A DNA stretch of 8,374 nt, from positions 1-8,374 of the forward strand of contig JADGIB010000155.1 in the NCBI GenBank assembly GCA_019683665.1, given 5' to 3'. The translations under genes and the position numbers were made by a program. Position 1 is the stretch's first letter, and every line of letters starts with the position of its first letter. The notes beneath the pieces were generated by a model, which made no database searches, had not been told where the DNA came from, and saw nothing but the letters and a program-made list of their open reading frames with translations. Positions 6,194 through 8,374 of the stretch are shown here, piece after piece. Source of the DNA: Solirubrobacteraceae bacterium (GTDB lineage Bacteria > Actinomycetota > Thermoleophilia > Solirubrobacterales > Solirubrobacteraceae).

Positions 6194-7027
6194 ATGCCTG
6201 TCACCTGGACCGCGGCCGCCGAGTACGAGGACATCCGCTACGAGCTCAGCGGCGACGGCATCGCGAAGATCACGATCAACCGGCCGGAGGTCCGCAACGC
6301 GTTCCGGCCCCAGACCGTCGTGGAGCTGTCCGATGCGTTCGAGCGGGCGCGCGAGGACACGTCGGTCGGCGTCATCGTGCTCACCGGCGAGGGTGACAAG
6401 GCGTTCTGCTCGGGCGGCGACCAGCGCGTCCGCGGCGACACCGGCTACCTGAGCGAGCCGGGCCGCGCCGGCGCGGTCGGGCGCTTCCACGTCACCGACC
6501 TCCACGTGCAGATCCGCCGGCTGCCCAAGCCGGTCGTGGCGATGGTCGCCGGCTACGCCGTCGGCGGCGGGCACGTCCTCCACCTCGTCTGCGACCTCAC
6601 GATCGCGGCCGACAACGCCCGCTTCGGCCAGACCGGCCCGCGCGTCGGCTCCTGGGACGGCGGCTTCGGCGCCAGCGTCCTGCGCGACCTCGTCGGCACG
6701 AAGAAAGCGAAGGAGATGTGGATGCTCTGCCGCCAGTACGACGCGCAGCAGGCCCTCGAGATGGGGCTCGTCAACGCGGTCGTGCCGCTCGAGCGCCTCG
6801 AGGAGGAGACCGTCGCCTGGTGCCGGGAGATGCTCGCCCTCTCCCCCTTCGCGCTGCGGCTCGTGAAGGCGAGCTTCAACGCCCACGAGGACGGCTACGC
6901 CGGCATCCAGCAGCTCGCCCACGACGCGAACCTCCTCTTCTACGCCTCCGAGGAGGCGCGCGAGGGGCGCGAGGCCTACAAGGCCAAGCGCCGGCCCGAC
7001 TTCTCGAAGTTCCCGCGACGGCCGTGA
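6194..7027 (+). CDS. menB: 1,4-Dihydroxy-2-naphthoyl-CoA synthase MenB
   Basis: MenB is a crotonase-fold enzyme that closes the second ring of menaquinone by an intramolecular Claisen condensation of o-succinylbenzoyl-CoA. The 277 residues show CSGGDQ at 72-77, the oxyanion-hole region GYAVGGGHVLH at 120-130, and FGQTGPRVGSWDGG at 144-157. Tyr85, Ser153 and Asp155 align with E. coli Tyr97, Ser161 and Asp163. Gly148 in QTGP is the residue that marks bicarbonate-dependent (type I) enzymes, whereas type II enzymes such as that of M. tuberculosis have Asp there. The C-terminal PDFSKF is typical of MenB and separates it from enoyl-CoA hydratases. Position 78 is Arg where E. coli has Lys89, a conservative change. 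The start has no Shine-Dalgarno and is probably leaderless. The stop overlaps the menA start as GTGA. Confidence 0.96.
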   Translation: MPVTWTAAAEYEDIRYELSGDGIAKITINRPEVRNAFRPQTVVELSDAFERAREDTSVGVIVLTGEGDKAFCSGGDQRVRGDTGYLSEPGRAGAVGRFHVTDLHVQIRRLPKPVVAMVAGYAVGGGHVLHLVCDLTIAADNARFGQTGPRVGSWDGGFGASVLRDLVGTKKAKEMWMLCRQYDAQQALEMGLVNAVVPLERLEEETVAWCREMLALSPFALRLVKASFNAHEDGYAGIQQLAHDANLLFYASEEAREGREAYKAKRRPDFSKFPRRP

Positions 7028-7890
7028 GGATCTGGCTCATGGCCGCCCGGCTGCGGACGCTGCCCGCGGCCGTGGCCCCGGTCCTGGTCGGCACCGCCCT
7101 CGCCGGGCAGGCCGGCGAGTTCGACCCGATCGCGTTCGTCGCCGCGCTGCTCGGCGCGCTCTTCATCCAGGTCGGCACGAACCTCGCCAACGACTACTCC
7201 GACGCCCGCCGCGGCGCCGACACCGAGGACCGGCTGGGGCCGGTGCGGGTGACCGCGGGCGGCCTCGTCCCGCCCCGCCAGGTGCTGATCGCCACCTACG
7301 TCACGTTCGGCCTGGCCGTCCTGTGCGGGATCTACCTGATCGTCGTCGCCGGCTGGGTGCTGCTGGCGATCGGGGCCGCCTCGATCGTCGCCGGCGTCCT
7401 CTACACCGGCGGCCCGCGCCCCTACGGCTACGCGGGCCTGGGCGAGCTGTTCGTCTTCCTCTTCTTCGGCGTCGTCGCGGTCACCGGCTCCTACTACGTC
7501 CAGATCCAGGACCTCCCGTGGCAGGCGTTCGTCGCCTCGGTGCCGGTCGGCTGCATCGCCGCCGCGATCCTCGTCGTCAACAACGTCCGCGACCTCGAGA
7601 CCGACCGGCGCGCCGGCAAGCGCACGCTCGCCGTCCGCATGGGCCGCGAGCGGACGCGCGCCTTCTACGCGGGGCTGCTCGCCGTCGCGTACGTCGCGCT
7701 GATCCCGCTCGCGCTCGGCCTGACCGCGTGGGTGCTGGCGCCGCTGCTGACCGTCCCGCTCGCCGTCCGGCTCGCCCGGGTCGTGCGCACGCGGACCGAC
7801 GGGCCGTCGCTGAACGGCGCGCTCGCCGGCACGGGACAGCTCCAGCTCGCGTTCTGCGTGCTGCTGTCCGCGGGAATCCTGCTCTCGTGA
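7024..7890 (+). CDS. menA: 1,4-Dihydroxy-2-naphthoate polyprenyltransferase MenA
   Basis: MenA attaches a polyprenyl chain to 1,4-dihydroxy-2-naphthoate in the membrane, with loss of CO2, giving demethylmenaquinone. The 288-residue protein is an integral-membrane UbiA-family prenyltransferase with about eight or nine hydrophobic helices, for example near 12-29, 36-52, 88-110, 111-128, 139-157, 167-185, 213-233, 235-250 and 270-287. Both diphosphate/Mg2+-binding motifs are present: NLANDYSD at 53-60 and NNVRDLETD at 186-194, followed by GKRTLAVRMG. The start is GTG at 7024, overlapping the menB stop by 4 nt. An internal ATG at 7039 would remove five residues and is less likely. The C terminus overlaps menC by GTGA, so menB, menA and menC appear translationally coupled. 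The intermediate thioesterase that releases DHNA from CoA is not seen here. Confidence 0.95.
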   Translation: MRIWLMAARLRTLPAAVAPVLVGTALAGQAGEFDPIAFVAALLGALFIQVGTNLANDYSDARRGADTEDRLGPVRVTAGGLVPPRQVLIATYVTFGLAVLCGIYLIVVAGWVLLAIGAASIVAGVLYTGGPRPYGYAGLGELFVFLFFGVVAVTGSYYVQIQDLPWQAFVASVPVGCIAAAILVVNNVRDLETDRRAGKRTLAVRMGRERTRAFYAGLLAVAYVALIPLALGLTAWVLAPLLTVPLAVRLARVVRTRTDGPSLNGALAGTGQLQLAFCVLLSAGILLS

Positions 7891-8374
7891 GATACGCGCT
7901 GCGCACGCGCACGCTGCCGCTCCGCGAGCCGCTGCAGACGGCCTGGGGGGTCCTGCGCGAGCGCACGCTCGTCGAGGTCGAGATCGAGAACGCCGACGGC
8001 CTCGTCGGCCGCGGCGAGGCGGCGCCGCTGCCGCCCTACGACGACGTCTCGCTCGAGGCCGTCGTCGCCGCGCTGAAGGCGTACGCGCCGGTCATCGAGG
8101 CCGGCGACGGGGTCCGCGGCGACCGCCTCTATGACGCGTGCCGCGACGTCGCCGACCTGCCGTGGGCGCTGGCGGCGATCGACCTCGCGCTGTGGGACCT
8201 CGCCGGCAAGCGCACGGGCCGGCCGGTCAGCGCGCTGCTGACCGACAACGCGCTCGACGAGGTCGCCGTGAACGCGACGATCGGCGCCGTCGACCGGGAC
8301 GGCGCCGCGGCGGCCGCGGCGGGGCGCCCCGCGGGCGGGGGGCGGGGGGGGGTGGGCAGGGGGGGGCCCCCCCC
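7887..8374 (+). CDS. menC: o-Succinylbenzoate synthase MenC, N-terminal part (cut by contig end)
   Basis: The frame starts with GTG at 7887, overlapping the menA stop, and encodes an enolase-superfamily N-terminal capping domain. Visible features are LREPLQTAWG at 12-21, the strand TLVEVEIENADG at 27-38, GRGEAAPLPPYD at 41-52, and the helix WALAAIDLALWDLAGKRTGRP at 93-113. The barrel begins at VAVNATIGAV (126-135), after which real sequence fades at about residue 143. The catalytic Lys residues and metal ligands of the barrel lie beyond the window, so dehydration of SHCHC to o-succinylbenzoate cannot be shown directly. Without context it could also be a dipeptide epimerase or N-succinylamino-acid racemase, which share this fold. 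Position directly after menB-menA makes MenC the best call. The frame has no stop before the window ends. Confidence 0.83.
   Translation, partial: MRYALRTRTLPLREPLQTAWGVLRERTLVEVEIENADGLVGRGEAAPLPPYDDVSLEAVVAALKAYAPVIEAGDGVRGDRLYDACRDVADLPWALAAIDLALWDLAGKRTGRPVSALLTDNALDEVAVNATIGAVDRDGAAAAAAGRPAGGGRGGVGRGGPP
8315..8374. other. Low-complexity G/C contig end, probable artefact
   Basis: From about 8315 the sequence decays into G runs with some C and ends in C runs. The menC reading frame stays open but would encode only Gly, Arg, Pro and Ala where the family has a conserved barrel strand. This mirrors the left end and is most likely low-quality sequence. The exact boundary is approximate. Confidence 0.75.

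Noticed and set aside
4919..6452. Long plus-strand open frames opposite menE that run into menB
   Set aside because: They cross the divergent promoter region and overlap two genes with complete catalytic motifs. The composition is typical of shadow frames.
6068..6922. N-terminal extension of menE by 285 residues antisense to menB
   Set aside because: The extension has no acyl-CoA ligase similarity and covers menB on the opposite strand. The ligase domain starts at the ATG at 6067.
6718..7023. menA extended upstream by 102 codons into menB
   Set aside because: The added residues are Arg/Ala-rich with no family match. The GTG at 7024 gives the normal MenA N terminus and a typical 4-nt overlap.
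1..8374. CRISPR arrays, tRNA or rRNA genes, insertion sequences, phage or defence genes
   Set aside because: None seen. All sizeable stretches are filled by metabolic genes, and no direct-repeat arrays, tRNA-like cloverleafs or transposase motifs were recognised.

Overview
The window is very GC-rich (estimated at well over 70% G+C) and gene-dense. The genes are ordinary biosynthetic ones with GTG/ATG starts, 4-nt overlaps, few visible Shine-Dalgarno sites and a mycobacterial-type SerC. This suggests an actinobacterial chromosome, possibly Solirubrobacterales/Thermoleophilia; that placement is inference from protein style, not a search. It looks like one assembled contig whose two ends (about 1-62 and about 8315-8374) are low-complexity G/C runs rather than genuine sequence.

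The left half is on the minus strand and is read from right to left. The order is menE (6067 to 4817), a class I SAM-dependent methyltransferase (4803 to 3949), ilvC (3909 to 2920), a GC hairpin, then a 171-nt intergenic leader, serC (2748 to 1630) and serA (1633 to 74). serC and serA overlap by ATGA and encode the second and first enzymes of the phosphorylated serine pathway.

The right half is on the plus strand: menB (6194-7027), menA (7024-7890) and a menC cut off by the contig end (from 7887). Each pair overlaps by GTGA. Together with the divergent menE they cover menaquinone synthesis from SHCHC to demethylmenaquinone: MenC (OSB synthase), MenE (OSB-CoA ligase), MenB (DHNA-CoA synthase) and MenA (DHNA prenyltransferase). 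The methyltransferase next to menE could be a tailoring enzyme of that pathway, but it is not a textbook UbiE/MenG.

The most interesting element is non-coding. The serC leader (minus strand, 2855 to 2781) has the conserved sequence blocks and foldable stems of a ZTP (pfl) riboswitch. A TAGTCT -10-like hexamer sits so that transcription would start at the first base-pair of the aptamer. This would place serine synthesis, the supplier of one-carbon units, under control of the purine/folate alarmone ZTP. The 126-bp divergent menE/menB region carries the same -10-like hexamer, TAGCCT, facing each way at leaderless distance from both start codons, with several GC-rich inverted repeats between.
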